A DNA stretch of 7,331 bases from Candidatus Atribacter alterifermentans (GTDB lineage: Bacteria; Atribacterota; Atribacteria; Atribacterales; Atribacteraceae), in the NCBI GenBank assembly GCA_012517635.1, contig JAAYUP010000355.1, positions 1-7,331 of the forward strand. The letters are read 5' to 3'. The translations under genes and the position numbers were made by a program. The notes under the pieces were generated by a model. The model made no database searches, was not told the DNA's origin, and saw nothing but the letters and a program-made list of their open reading frames with translations. This document shows positions 1 through 6,319 of the stretch, in pieces. The stretch's first letter is position 1; each line of letters begins with the position of its first letter.

Positions 1-100
1 ACTTTATGACAGGCATTTGTCATCCAAAATACTATACAAAAAAACCTTCACTTTTAAAAGATGTTTCCTAAGGAAAAAGAGTTCAATAAGATACGATATT
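1..100. other. Region downstream of aroC
   Basis: It holds a short inverted repeat, ATGACA (6-11) and TGTCAT (18-23), and a tight palindrome TTTCCTAAGGAAA (64-76). Neither looks like an intrinsic terminator. On the minus strand an ATG followed by seven codons reaches the window edge, too short to call. Confidence 0.3.
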
Positions 101-1285
101 CTATTTAGTCTTTTTCTTAGAAAAATCTTCTAAATAGTTCAAATAATTTTGATAATTCTCAATTACTTCCTTTAGGCTATCGCCACCAAATTTTTCTCGA
201 ACTGCTGAAGCAATCACCCAAGCCATCATTGCTTCACCAACAACCAATCCTCGAGGAACAGCACAAACATCCGAACGTTCATACCGCGCCATTATCTTGG
301 ACTTTTCAACAATATCAACCGAGGAGAGACCCTTTTGTAAAGTTGGTATCGGTTTCATGGCACATCTTACAATAATTGGTTCCCCGTTGGAAACCCCTCC
401 TTCAATTCCTCCTGCCCGATTAGTGGAACGAATGAAGGCAAATGGTTTTCGATCCTCATCATAATAAATAGCATCATGAACTTCACTTCCAAGAAGGCGA
501 GTTGATAAAAATCCGTCTCCAATCTCAACTCCTTTTACCGAAGGAATACTCATCAATCTTTCTGCCAGTTGGGCATCAAGTCTTTTTGTAGCTAAATTAT
601 AATCTCCAAATCCAGGAAGCATTCCAAGAGCCACTACAACAAAAGTCCCACCTAATGAGTCGCCCTTTTCTCGAGCTTGATCAATAGCCTCCGTCATTTT
701 CTTGGCAGCTTCTTGATCAAAGGTCGCAAGTTCAGAATTGAGTGCTTCTTTAATTTTTTCCTCAAGACTCATCTCGATACTCGCAGTAATTCCCCCGATA
801 CTTTCCACATAACCTCCAATCACTATACCCAATTGACTTAAAAACATCTTAGCAAAACTTCCGGCAACACACCGACCAACTGTTTCTCGGGCACTCGCTC
901 TTTCAATGACATTTCTTATATCAGTAAATTGATATTTAACCGTTCCAGACAGGTCGGCGTGACCCGGTCGCGGCACCGTCACTTCATGATAATCAGGAGG
1001 AGGATCACCAAGCGGATCCATCTGTATTTTCCAATTGACCGAATCCCGATTTCTCACTAAAACTGCAATCGGAGAACCTAAGGTTTTTTGCCATCTTACA
1101 CCACCTAAAAACTCAACGGTATCTTTCTCCATCTTCATTCTTGGACCTGATCCATATCCTTTTTGGCGACGGGCTAATTCATTTTGGATAAAGTTGACAT
1201 CAACTGGAAGTTGAGAAGGAAAACCACTTATGACAGTGGTAATTCCTATACCATGAGATTCTCCAGCCGTTTCATAATAAATCAT
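101..1285 (-). CDS. aroC: Chorismate synthase
   Basis: Last step of the shikimate pathway: FMN-dependent 1,4-elimination of phosphate from EPSP to give chorismate, in the cytosol. The family pattern is complete. Counting from a TTG at 1294: GESHG at residues 11-15 and GHAD at 111-114 (the two active-site histidines), the TDIRNVIERASARETVGR block near 124-141, RAGGIEGGVSNG at 293-304, and RSD at 340-342 in the conserved C-terminal region. Length (394-397 aa) is normal. Start choice: ATG at 1285 puts MIYYETAGESHG at the N terminus as in homologues; ATG 1291 and TTG 1294 are alternatives. All three overlap the end of tyrA (stop at 1272-1274), so translation is probably coupled. The stop is TAG. 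It is the last gene of the visible operon; no convincing terminator is seen in bases 1-100, so the operon may continue past the window edge. Confidence 0.97.
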   Translation of the reverse strand: MIYYETAGESHGIGITTVISGFPSQLPVDVNFIQNELARRQKGYGSGPRMKMEKDTVEFLGGVRWQKTLGSPIAVLVRNRDSVNWKIQMDPLGDPPPDYHEVTVPRPGHADLSGTVKYQFTDIRNVIERASARETVGRCVAGSFAKMFLSQLGIVIGGYVESIGGITASIEMSLEEKIKEALNSELATFDQEAAKKMTEAIDQAREKGDSLGGTFVVVALGMLPGFGDYNLATKRLDAQLAERLMSIPSVKGVEIGDGFLSTRLLGSEVHDAIYYDEDRKPFAFIRSTNRAGGIEGGVSNGEPIIVRCAMKPIPTLQKGLSSVDIVEKSKIMARYERSDVCAVPRGLVVGEAMMAWVIASAVREKFGGDSLKEVIENYQNYLNYLEDFSKKKTK

Positions 1286-2128
1286 TGTCATCAACTCGTT
1301 CTTTCAGTTTTTTTACCTTATTGAGAAAAGCCTTCAAACCATTTTCATCTTCAGTTTTTATCAATTCCTTTATTATTCGGAGACCCTCTTCTAATTCATC
1401 AATAACAGATAGAATCTGGGTTTGATTGGTGAGGAAAATATCTAACCAGACCTCAGGAGAGGAACCAGCTATTCGAGTAAAGTCTCGAAATGACGATCCG
1501 GCCAATTGGCTAAAATTATAATCCTTTTCGTAAACCTGTGAAGCATAAACATTGGCGATTATATGCGGTAAGTGACTGACCAAAGCACAAACCCGATCAT
1601 GTTCTTGAGCGGTTAAAAAAAAACTCGACTCCCCAGGCAATGAGCAATCTCTTCAATAATATTCATTTCACTATCCCGAAAAGGACGAAAGGGAGTAACC
1701 AGAAGTGGCCTTCCTTTGAAAAGTTGTTTTTGAGCAGAATGTGCACCACTATTGACTCCACCACCCATCGGATGAAAACCGCAATAAAGATGATTATTAG
1801 GAGCTGGAACCAGATGGTCAAAAATCCATTGTCGAGTGCTTCCTAAATCAAAAATAATCGTTTGAGGCAACAAAAGAGAATGGATTTCTGAATAAATTTT
1901 TGGGATGACCCGAACTGGCGTGGCAATAAAAACGAAATCTGCCCCTTTTACAGCCAGTTGAGGTGATTCAGCAATGCGATCAACTATACCTTTTTGTAAA
2001 CACCATTGTTGTGTTTCCCCATCGGTATCATAACCTGTAATAGAGCTTTTTTTAGCCCATTGCGAAAGGTCACATGCTAATGATGAACCCATCAGGCCTA
2101 AACCGATGATGGCAATTGAATAGGTCAT
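1272..2128 (-). pseudogene. tyrA: Prephenate dehydrogenase, interrupted by a -1 frameshift at a T9 run
   Basis: NAD(P)-dependent oxidative decarboxylation of prephenate to 4-hydroxyphenylpyruvate (tyrosine branch). The first frame (2128 to 1613) holds the Rossmann half: GLGLMG at residues 9-14, DLGSTR at 94-99, FHPMGGG at 118-124. It stops at TAA directly after a nine-T run. The second frame (down to the TGA at 1272) holds the helical dimerisation half, with HD at about 177-178, SHLPH at 185-189 and FRDFTR at 214-219; the arginine there matches the prephenate-binding one of the family. Joined with a one-base slip the protein is 285 aa, the normal family length, and reads smoothly as ...SRVFF-LTAQEHDRV. 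It starts 1 base after the aroF stop with GGAAGG upstream. It could be a true mutation, a homopolymer sequencing error, or a gene rescued by slippage. The HPM motif lacks the usual A-x-E that follows (HPMGGGVNSG). The family call is firm; functional status is open. Confidence 0.9.
1613..1624 (-). other. Possible slippery site (GTTTTTTTTTAA) in tyrA
   Basis: On the minus strand the zero frame reads GTT TTT TTT TAA. The nine T (1615-1623) contain a U UUU UUU heptamer in the correct phase for a -1 ribosomal slip, with the stop codon immediately after. A -1 slip, or insertion of one U by RNA polymerase, continues in TTA ACC GCT, the frame that encodes the rest of TyrA. I see no clear downstream stimulatory hairpin, so polymerase slippage or a plain indel is at least as likely as programmed ribosomal shifting. 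Confidence 0.5.
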
Positions 2129-2129
2129 A

Positions 2130-3146
2130 TCATATGGTCCTTCCCTTTATTCCAGCTATTTTTTTAAGCTCAGTCATCATAGCTGAAAATTGGATGGGAT
2201 CCTGTGATTGAGGACCATCAGAAAGCGCCTCGATCGGATTGGGGTGAACCTCAATGAGTAAACCATCTGCCCCAGCAGCAAGGGCAGCATAACTCATTGC
2301 CGGAACCAACTCGGAACGACCGGTTCCATGACTGGGATCCACAACAATAGGAAGATGGCTTTGCTTTTTGACCAAGGGAACACAACTTAAATCCAGAGTA
2401 TTCCTCGTGGCCGATTCAAAAGTCCGGATTCCTCTCTCACATAAAATGACTTTATAATTCCCCTGAGAGAGAATATATTCAGCTGACATAAGGAGTTCGT
2501 CAACCGTGCTCATCATTCCCCGCTTTAAAAGAATCGGTTTCCTTAGTTTTCCAACTGCTTCCAACAATCGAAAGTTTTGCATGTTTCGCGCACCAATTTG
2601 AATCATATCGGCATATTCATTCACCAAGGGAAGCTCCTCTATACCCAAAGCTTCAGTTACAATCGGCATTCCGGTTTCTTCTCGGGCTTTCGCTAATATT
2701 TTCAAGCCTTTTTCTCCTAATCCTTGAAAACTATAAGGAGATGTTCGTGGCTTAAAAGCCCCAGCTCGTAATATGGTTGCTCCTGCTTCCTTCACACGAT
2801 AAGCTGTTTCCAAAAGCTGTTTTTCCGATTCAACCGCACACGGTCCAGCCATGACGACAAATTTTCCCGGACCGACAAAAACCTTCCCTACTTCTACTAC
2901 CGTATCATCAGGCCGAAATTCACGACTGGTTAATTTATAGGGAGCCAGAATAGGAATGACTTTCTCAACAAAAGGTAATACACCAATTTTTTCTTCTAAA
3001 TTGACCTGACGTTCGTCACCGATGGCACCAATAATGGTTCTCTCAGTGCCTTTGGAAATGTGAGCTCCAAAACCTAACTTTTTCAAACGATCAACAATTT
3101 CATCGATTTCTTGCTGTGAGGTTCCCTGTCGTAAAACAATAATCAT
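2130..3146 (-). CDS. aroF: 3-deoxy-7-phosphoheptulonate (DAHP) synthase, type Ibeta with N-terminal regulatory domain
   Basis: First step of the shikimate pathway: condenses phosphoenolpyruvate and erythrose 4-phosphate to DAHP. Residues 1 to about 68 form the ferredoxin-like (ACT-like) domain that in the Thermotoga maritima type mediates feedback inhibition by aromatic amino acids. From about 85 to 338 is the TIM-barrel, with GPCAVES at 101-107, RAGAFKPRTSPYSFQGLG at 127-144, KRG at 208-210 and DPSHGTGR at 270-277. The metal ligands expected for the family are all present: Cys103, His273, Glu299 and Asp310. The 338-aa length equals that of the Thermotoga enzyme. The ATG overlaps the rlmN stop as ATGA (3143-3146), with GAGGTGG about 8 bases upstream, so it has its own ribosome binding site as well as coupling. 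The stop is TGA, one base before tyrA. Confidence 0.97.
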   Translation of the reverse strand: MIIVLRQGTSQQEIDEIVDRLKKLGFGAHISKGTERTIIGAIGDERQVNLEEKIGVLPFVEKVIPILAPYKLTSREFRPDDTVVEVGKVFVGPGKFVVMAGPCAVESEKQLLETAYRVKEAGATILRAGAFKPRTSPYSFQGLGEKGLKILAKAREETGMPIVTEALGIEELPLVNEYADMIQIGARNMQNFRLLEAVGKLRKPILLKRGMMSTVDELLMSAEYILSQGNYKVILCERGIRTFESATRNTLDLSCVPLVKKQSHLPIVVDPSHGTGRSELVPAMSYAALAAGADGLLIEVHPNPIEALSDGPQSQDPIQFSAMMTELKKIAGIKGRTI

Positions 3147-4186
3147 TCAACTCCACCTCTTTTATAATGCAATCCATAAAGTTCACCACATGCTGCTCCG
3201 ATATCCTGACCTCGGGGCTCCCGAATGGTGACATTTATTTTATTATCTTCTAAGATTCGGGCAAAAGTCATAACCCTTGCCGGAGAAGAAGGAACAAAGT
3301 GGCATTCAGTAATAGGATTACCTGGAATAAGATTGACATGCACCAGCAATCATCGTAAAAGAGAAGCCAATTGAAAGGCATACTCTCGTTGATCATTGAT
3401 ATCGGTCCATAAAGAATATTCGATGGTTACACGACGATGGGTTAAGGCAATATATTGCTCGATGGTTTTCATTAATTGAGAAATGGGATAGACATCATTA
3501 ATAGGAATCAACTGTTTCCTTAATTCGTTTTTTGATGCATGAAGAGAGACTGCCAGATTCACTTGAGGCCAATCTTGTGCTAATTTGATAATTTTATCCG
3601 GTATCCCAATAGTTGATACAGTCATATGACGAGAACCAATATTGAACCCATTGGGGTGGTTAAATACTTGAATCGCCTTGGATAGCTGTTCGTAATTCAA
3701 TAACGGTTCTCCCATGCCCATAAATACAATATTTTTAATATCCCTATTGCTTTCTATCTGGGCTTTCCAAGCACTCTCAACAATTTCTTGATAGGTCAGG
3801 TTTCGACTAAAACCACTTTGCCCGGTGGCACAAAAAGAGCAACCAACCGGACATCCTACTTGGGTGGAAAGGCAAATAGTTAAGCGTTTTCGATGAGTGA
3901 TGACCACAATTTCAATTCCATTCCCATCAATAAGTCGCAACAAATACTTCTTGCTTTGATCGGTCGAAATTCTTTCCGTTTCAACTTTTATCTGGCCGAT
4001 ATCATAACCTTGGGATAGTTCTTGCCGTAAACCAAGAGGTAGGTTTTTCATTTCATCCCAGGTCGTTACTTTCTTTTGATAAAGCCATTGGGCGATTTGC
4101 TTTGATCGGTAACTGGGCTCACCTTTGGCCTCAAGAAAAGATATCAAGTCGTTTGGAAGCAAGCCGATTATATTGGATTTTTCCAT
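3143..4186 (-). pseudogene. rlmN: 23S rRNA (adenine2503-C2)-methyltransferase, interrupted by in-frame TGA
   Basis: Radical-SAM enzyme that methylates C2 of A2503 in 23S rRNA (and A37 of some tRNAs) in its family. ATG at 4186 has AAAGGA 8 bases upstream and overlaps the end of the ECF gene. Visible: LTIC-LSTQ-VGC with Cys105, the 4Fe-4S ligands Cys112, Cys116 and Cys119 (CxxxCxxC), MGMGEPLLNY at 156-165, and SLHA at 214-217. Codon 279 (3350-3352) is TGA. The same frame continues without a shift through VNLIPGNP and GAACGE to a TGA at 3143, giving a 347-codon gene of normal length. The truncated 278-aa product lacks Cys333, equivalent to the methyl-carrying Cys355 of E. coli RlmN, so it should be inactive. 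The TGA sits where homologues have Gly after Leu-Leu-Lys/Arg, consistent with GGA to TGA. Mutation, sequencing error and readthrough remain possible. Confidence 0.92.
3350..3352 (-). other. In-frame TGA inside rlmN
   Basis: The minus strand reads CGA TGA TTG CTG GTG CAT. From memory of homologues the residue here is usually glycine (K-G before the xVNLIP block). The base after the TGA is T, not a leaky C context. No SECIS-like hairpin is obvious downstream and the position is not a cysteine site, so selenocysteine is unlikely. TGA is also the normal stop of aroF, tyrA, rlmN, speD and the antitoxin in this window, which argues against general TGA reassignment. Confidence 0.85.
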
Positions 4187-4674
4187 TCAATATATCCTTT
4201 TATTTTCGACATTATCGGAAATCTCTTTCGAATATTTTTTACTAAAAAAAGCGAGAGAGTGACTGCCACCACACATTGGATAACATCAACCGGGACTTCA
4301 TAGATCAACGCTGGCCAACCAAAAAGAACCAGGGTTGCTATCGCATAACCACCTATCATTAAAAGGGAACCCATAAGAACAGCAGTAAAATCCGTTTTCC
4401 CTTCCTGTTCATGACTCATCCATCCTACAACAAAACCTTCCAATCCTTTAATTACCAATGAAAAAGGGACCCATATGGTAAGCCCGGCATACAAATCCGC
4501 TAAAGAAGAACCAATCGCTCCAGAAATACCTCCTGCAATGGGGCCAAAAAGGAGTGAAACGATAAAAATGACCGTATCACCCAAATGAAAATGCCATCGT
4601 AGCGATGGTATGGGAATCCGGATAAATGAAGCTATGAAAGTTAGAGCCACACCCAGAGCGCCCAAACAGAGCAA
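4168..4674 (-). CDS. ECF-type transporter S component (substrate-binding membrane subunit)
   Basis: An integral membrane protein of 168 aa with about five to six hydrophobic segments, typical of energy-coupling factor S subunits, which bind a vitamin or other small molecule and work with a shared EcfT-EcfA module. Typical elements are the HLGDTVIFIVSLLFGP stretch with the following GGISGAIGSSLADLYAG, and VIKGLEGFVVGW; the glycine-rich loop plus KGLEG motif resembles the riboflavin-transporter-like S family. No EcfA or EcfT gene is in the window and the substrate cannot be read from sequence; given the aro genes downstream an aromatic compound is conceivable but unproven. Its TAA stop lies inside the start of rlmN (19-base overlap), so it heads the operon. 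The start is doubtful: TTG at 4674 has only AGAAG as a weak ribosome binding site. The frame is open further upstream (an extra KR-rich stretch) but offers no ATG or GTG there. Confidence 0.8.
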   Translation of the reverse strand: MLCLGALGVALTFIASFIRIPIPSLRWHFHLGDTVIFIVSLLFGPIAGGISGAIGSSLADLYAGLTIWVPFSLVIKGLEGFVVGWMSHEQEGKTDFTAVLMGSLLMIGGYAIATLVLFGWPALIYEVPVDVIQCVVAVTLSLFLVKNIRKRFPIMSKIKGYIEWKNPI

Positions 4675-4981
4675 ACATACGCTTCTTTTGATACAACTCT
4701 TTCCAGGTCTTTTTACTTTATATTGTACAATAAAGGATTTTTAATTTAAATAACTAGTAATTTTAATTGCTTCTTCTATTTTGTAAATACCAAAATAAGT
4801 GAAAAGTGATGAGACAAAAAAGATAAAGGAACACCCCCCAACCCCTCTCCCCCTCGGCGCCTTTTGCCAAAATCCTCGCTCCCTCGGCCTTTTTTCTCTT
4901 CGCTGTACTTTCCCGTATAAAATGGTAGAATGGGTTATAACAATTCATCGGAGCATTCTTATTACGAAAGGAGGGAAAGAG
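4675..4981. other. Divergent intergenic region between the ECF/aro operon and the DksA-like gene
   Basis: This stretch should carry promoters for both directions. On the minus strand, TACAAT (4725-4730) and the overlapping TATAAA lie just upstream of the ECF gene, with only weak -35 matches. On the plus strand, TATAAA near 4916 and TAGAAT near 4927 lie upstream of the zinc-finger gene, also without a good -35. The middle (about 4830-4900) is strikingly C-rich on the plus strand and contains CCCTCGGC twice as a direct repeat (4851-4858 and 4881-4888), each followed by a C/T tract. It looks like a diverged intergenic repeat. Reading frames across it are not convincing genes. Confidence 0.4.
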
Positions 4982-5341
4982 GTGGATTCGGCAAAAATAC
5001 AGCATTATAAAAAGGTGTTATTGAGTCTTCAATCAAGAATGAATCGACTGTTAGCCAAAGAGCAGGACTATCTTCGGGAATTTAACCCATTAACCGAATC
5101 TCTCGATGAAGGTGATTTCAGTCAAGCAACAGTCGACCGAGAGATGGAACTCCTCTCTCGAGACGCTCTTTCACAAATTTCCAAGCTGATTGAGTTATCC
5201 TTAAAAAAAATCGAAAACGGTAGCTATGGGATTTGCGAGAGATGCCATCAGAAAATTCCTGAAGGTCGGTTAAAAGCACTGCCCTATACCCCTTATTGCG
5301 TCAGCTGCCAATCGATCATCGAAAAAAGGTACGAAAAATAA
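4982..5341 (+). CDS. DksA/TraR-type zinc-finger regulator
   Basis: A 119-aa protein of the DksA/TraR C4 zinc-finger family, whose members bind the RNA polymerase secondary channel or, in sporulating bacteria, form the less understood YteA group. Layout: an N-terminal helical part, then LTESLDEGDFSQATVDRE at about 37-54 resembling the acidic coiled-coil tip region (D-x-x-D-x-x-x-A here), a second helix, and a C-terminal zinc finger with Cys85, Cys88, Cys106 and Cys109 (C-x2-C-x17-C-x2-C). Start: GTG at 4982 has a near-perfect AAAGGAGGG (4967-4975) 6 bases upstream. The frame stays open upstream to 4799 but that part runs through C-rich noncoding-like DNA, so the longer start is rejected. The gene is followed at once by a strong terminator and converges with speD. 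It appears monocistronic. Confidence 0.9.
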   Translation: MDSAKIQHYKKVLLSLQSRMNRLLAKEQDYLREFNPLTESLDEGDFSQATVDREMELLSRDALSQISKLIELSLKKIENGSYGICERCHQKIPEGRLKALPYTPYCVSCQSIIEKRYEK

Positions 5342-5386
5342 AAGACCGAGGATCGTTCACTCACTATCCCCGGTCTTTAGGTTTTT
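5341..5386. terminator. Bidirectional rho-independent terminator between the DksA-like gene and speD
   Basis: AAAGACCG (5341-5348) pairs with CGGTCTTT (5371-5378). After one mismatch, GGAT (5350-5353) pairs with ATCC (5366-5369), closing a 12-nt loop. On the plus strand it is followed by AGGTTTTT; on the minus strand the stem is followed by TATTTTT. It therefore serves both converging genes. Confidence 0.9.
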
Positions 5387-5394
5387 ATCGCCAG

Positions 5395-5844
5395 TCAAGT
5401 ACTGGCCATTCTTTCAAAATTCTCCAAACGATCTTCATACACCATGGAAATACTTTCACCCAATTCCTTTGGGTATTCAACTCCTCGATCTAAAACCTGC
5501 CGTTGGAAATCAGAGAGATGAAAATAATCAATCAAATATTGGGTTGCCTCTTCAACATCAAAAGGCTTACAGGAAAAGACATCAACACTCAGATAACCTT
5601 TCGCAGGAAAAGTATGAATACTAATATGACTTTCAGCGATTATGACGATACCAGAAAGACCACTTTCTTGAGAAGTATCTCCCTGATAGCGGAATACGTA
5701 AGGTGGCATAATCTTCGTCATGTGCATCCGATCTGGATATTCATCTAAAAATGCTCGGACGCGATCCAAATCCTGAAGTAACGACGTGTCGCTGGTAAAA
5801 CCATCCAACACAAGGTGAGTACCGGCTTCAAAGACCTTTTTCAT
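5395..5844 (-). CDS. speD: S-adenosylmethionine decarboxylase proenzyme (class 1, pyruvoyl)
   Basis: Makes decarboxylated AdoMet, the aminopropyl donor for spermidine. The proenzyme cleaves itself before a serine, which becomes the pyruvoyl cofactor. The cleavage motif is AESHISIHTFP. With the chosen start the serine is Ser72, the catalytic histidine His77 and the cysteine Cys92, the same 5 and 20 residue spacing as Ser63/His68/Cys83 of the Thermotoga maritima enzyme. ATG at 5844 gives MKKVFEAGTHLVLDGF, as in homologues, with AAAGGGGGG upstream; an in-frame ATG at 5871 would add nine residues and is less likely. At 149 aa it is somewhat longer than short bacterial SpeD proteins, by a C-terminal tail after about residue 120. 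The stop is TGA. No spermidine synthase gene is nearby. Two terminator hairpins lie directly upstream, suggesting control by premature termination or an independent upstream RNA. Confidence 0.95.
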   Translation of the reverse strand: MKKVFEAGTHLVLDGFTSDTSLLQDLDRVRAFLDEYPDRMHMTKIMPPYVFRYQGDTSQESGLSGIVIIAESHISIHTFPAKGYLSVDVFSCKPFDVEEATQYLIDYFHLSDFQRQVLDRGVEYPKELGESISMVYEDRLENFERMAST

Positions 5845-5910
5845 CGGGTATCCCCCCTTTCTCATTTTCACGAGAATAAAATCATCCTCCGGAAACTACC
5901 ATCCCGTAGG

Positions 5911-5959
5911 AAACAAAAAGAAATAGTCACAGTTTGCCAACCAAACCATGACTATTTCT
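5911..5959 (-). terminator. Rho-independent terminator upstream of speD
   Basis: AGAAATAGTCA (5919-5929) and TGACTATTTCT (5949-5959) form a perfect 11-bp stem, extended inside by GTTTG/CAAAC around a 5-nt loop. On the minus strand a TTTTGTTT tract follows; on the plus strand there is no T run. It lies about 70 bases before the speD start, so it either ends an upstream RNA or attenuates speD. Confidence 0.85.
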
Positions 5960-5980
5960 CTATTCGATTCTCAAGATCAT

Positions 5981-6007
5981 AAAAAGACTGATGATTTTTC
6001 TCATCAG
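5981..6007 (-). terminator. Second, weaker terminator hairpin upstream of speD
   Basis: CTGATGA (5988-5994) and TCATCAG (6001-6007) form a 7-bp stem with a 6-nt loop. On the minus strand TCTTTTT follows. It lies about 20 bases before the stronger hairpin at 5911-5959. Its T tract is also complementary to the AAAAAGAC stretch near the 5' part of the same RNA (6133-6140). Confidence 0.6.
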
Positions 6008-6112
6008 GTGCTCCCACCCCAGACTTTATTGTACAGAAAAAACAAAATGGGTGCACTCACCCTCGGGGAAGGGGCCCTTCCCTCTGCGAGTGTTTTGGAG
6101 GGACTCCCATTA

Positions 6113-6141
6113 GGACATCAAAAGTGATGTCCGTCTTTTTT
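6113..6141 (+). terminator. Terminator-like hairpin read on the plus strand
   Basis: GGACATCA (6113-6120) and TGATGTCC (6125-6132) form a perfect 8-bp stem with an AAAG loop, followed by GTC and six T (6136-6141). On the plus strand this is a good intrinsic terminator, but no plus-strand gene or clear promoter precedes it. It may stop antisense transcription, or simply be the 5' hairpin of the minus-strand RNA whose A-rich flank looks like a T tract in reverse. Confidence 0.5.
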
Positions 6142-6180
6142 GCCCTCAATTCCACCCCCATAAAAAATCATAACATTGCA

Positions 6181-6208
6181 ATTATATACCCTCCCCCCCT
6201 TGTGTCAA
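6181..6208 (-). promoter_or_regulatory. Consensus sigma-70-type promoter
   Basis: On the minus strand: TTGACA (6208-6203), a 16-base spacer rich in G, then TATAAT (6186-6181). Both hexamers match the consensus perfectly. The expected start is near 6174. No gene starts within 300 bases downstream; the first is speD at 5844, so the promoter serves the structured RNA and perhaps speD. Confidence 0.85.
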
Positions 6209-6270
6209 TAGGTTGTGGAAAAAGTTTTGCCAAACCCATTAGATAGTAGAAGACGAGCATCCTATGCTGA

Positions 6271-6319
6271 AAAGACTGCTATAGACTTGATTTATCAAGC
6301 CTATTCTCAATCAGTCTTT
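6271..6319. repeat. Compound inverted repeat
   Basis: AAAGACTG (6271-6278) and CAGTCTTT (6312-6319) are perfect 8-bp arms. Nested inside is a second palindrome, CTTGAT/ATCAAG (6286-6291 and 6294-6299), with a 2-base centre. No T tract follows on either strand, so it is not a terminator. It abuts a dispersed-repeat copy on its right. The 160 bases between the promoter at 6208 and the toxin remnant otherwise hold no supportable gene. Confidence 0.45.

Larger units (their letters stand above)
5981..6174 (-). ncRNA. Structured non-coding RNA or speD leader, family unknown
   Basis: A consensus promoter should start a transcript near 6174 on the minus strand; terminators end it near 5981 or 5911, giving about 190-260 nt. 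No coding frame fits. Folding by eye gives three elements. A perfect 8-bp hairpin at 6113-6132 has a 4-nt loop. A long hairpin at 6046-6111 has outer AATGGG/CCCATT, then CACTC/GAGTG, then a G+C-rich inner stem GGGAAGG/CCTTCCC. A pairing of AAAAAGAC (6133-6140) with GTCTTTTT (5981-5988) would close the whole RNA. I recognise no T-box, SAM riboswitch, SRP or RNase P signature. Size, strong promoter and end-to-end closure are 6S-like, but the sequence is not recognisably 6S. Position before speD also allows a polyamine- or AdoMet-related leader. Exact ends are estimates. Confidence 0.55.

Noticed and set aside
64..76. Terminator downstream of aroC
   Set aside because: The palindrome has a one-base centre and cannot form a normal hairpin; no T tract follows on the minus strand.
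1640..1846. Plus-strand open frame opposite tyrA
   Set aside because: It is antisense to conserved TyrA sequence, with no recognisable protein and no good ribosome binding site.
3350..3352. TGA recoded as glycine genome-wide (as in Gracilibacteria/Absconditabacteria) or as selenocysteine in rlmN
   Set aside because: TGA is the apparent true stop of aroF, tyrA, rlmN, speD and the antitoxin here, two of them in ATGA overlaps. The site is not a cysteine position and no SECIS-like hairpin is evident.
4799..4981. N-terminal extension of the zinc-finger protein
   Set aside because: The extended part crosses a C-rich noncoding-like tract, matches nothing in the family, and the AAAGGAGGG site fits the GTG at 4982 exactly.
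4763..5005. Minus-strand open frame across the intergenic region
   Set aside because: It covers the C-rich tract and the start of the zinc-finger gene and encodes a low-complexity, unrecognisable product.
5296..5748. Two plus-strand open frames over the terminator and opposite speD
   Set aside because: They are antisense to SpeD motifs or run through the terminator hairpin; no family resemblance.
6006..6024. T-box-like GGGTGG motif in the speD leader
   Set aside because: The UGGNACC antiterminator sequence does not match (TGGGAGCACC), no specifier stem is visible, and speD is not a usual T-box target.
5911..6208. Firm call of 6S RNA or a SAM riboswitch
   Set aside because: Size, promoter and end closure are compatible with 6S, but no family-specific sequence could be recognised, and SAM-I core motifs are absent.
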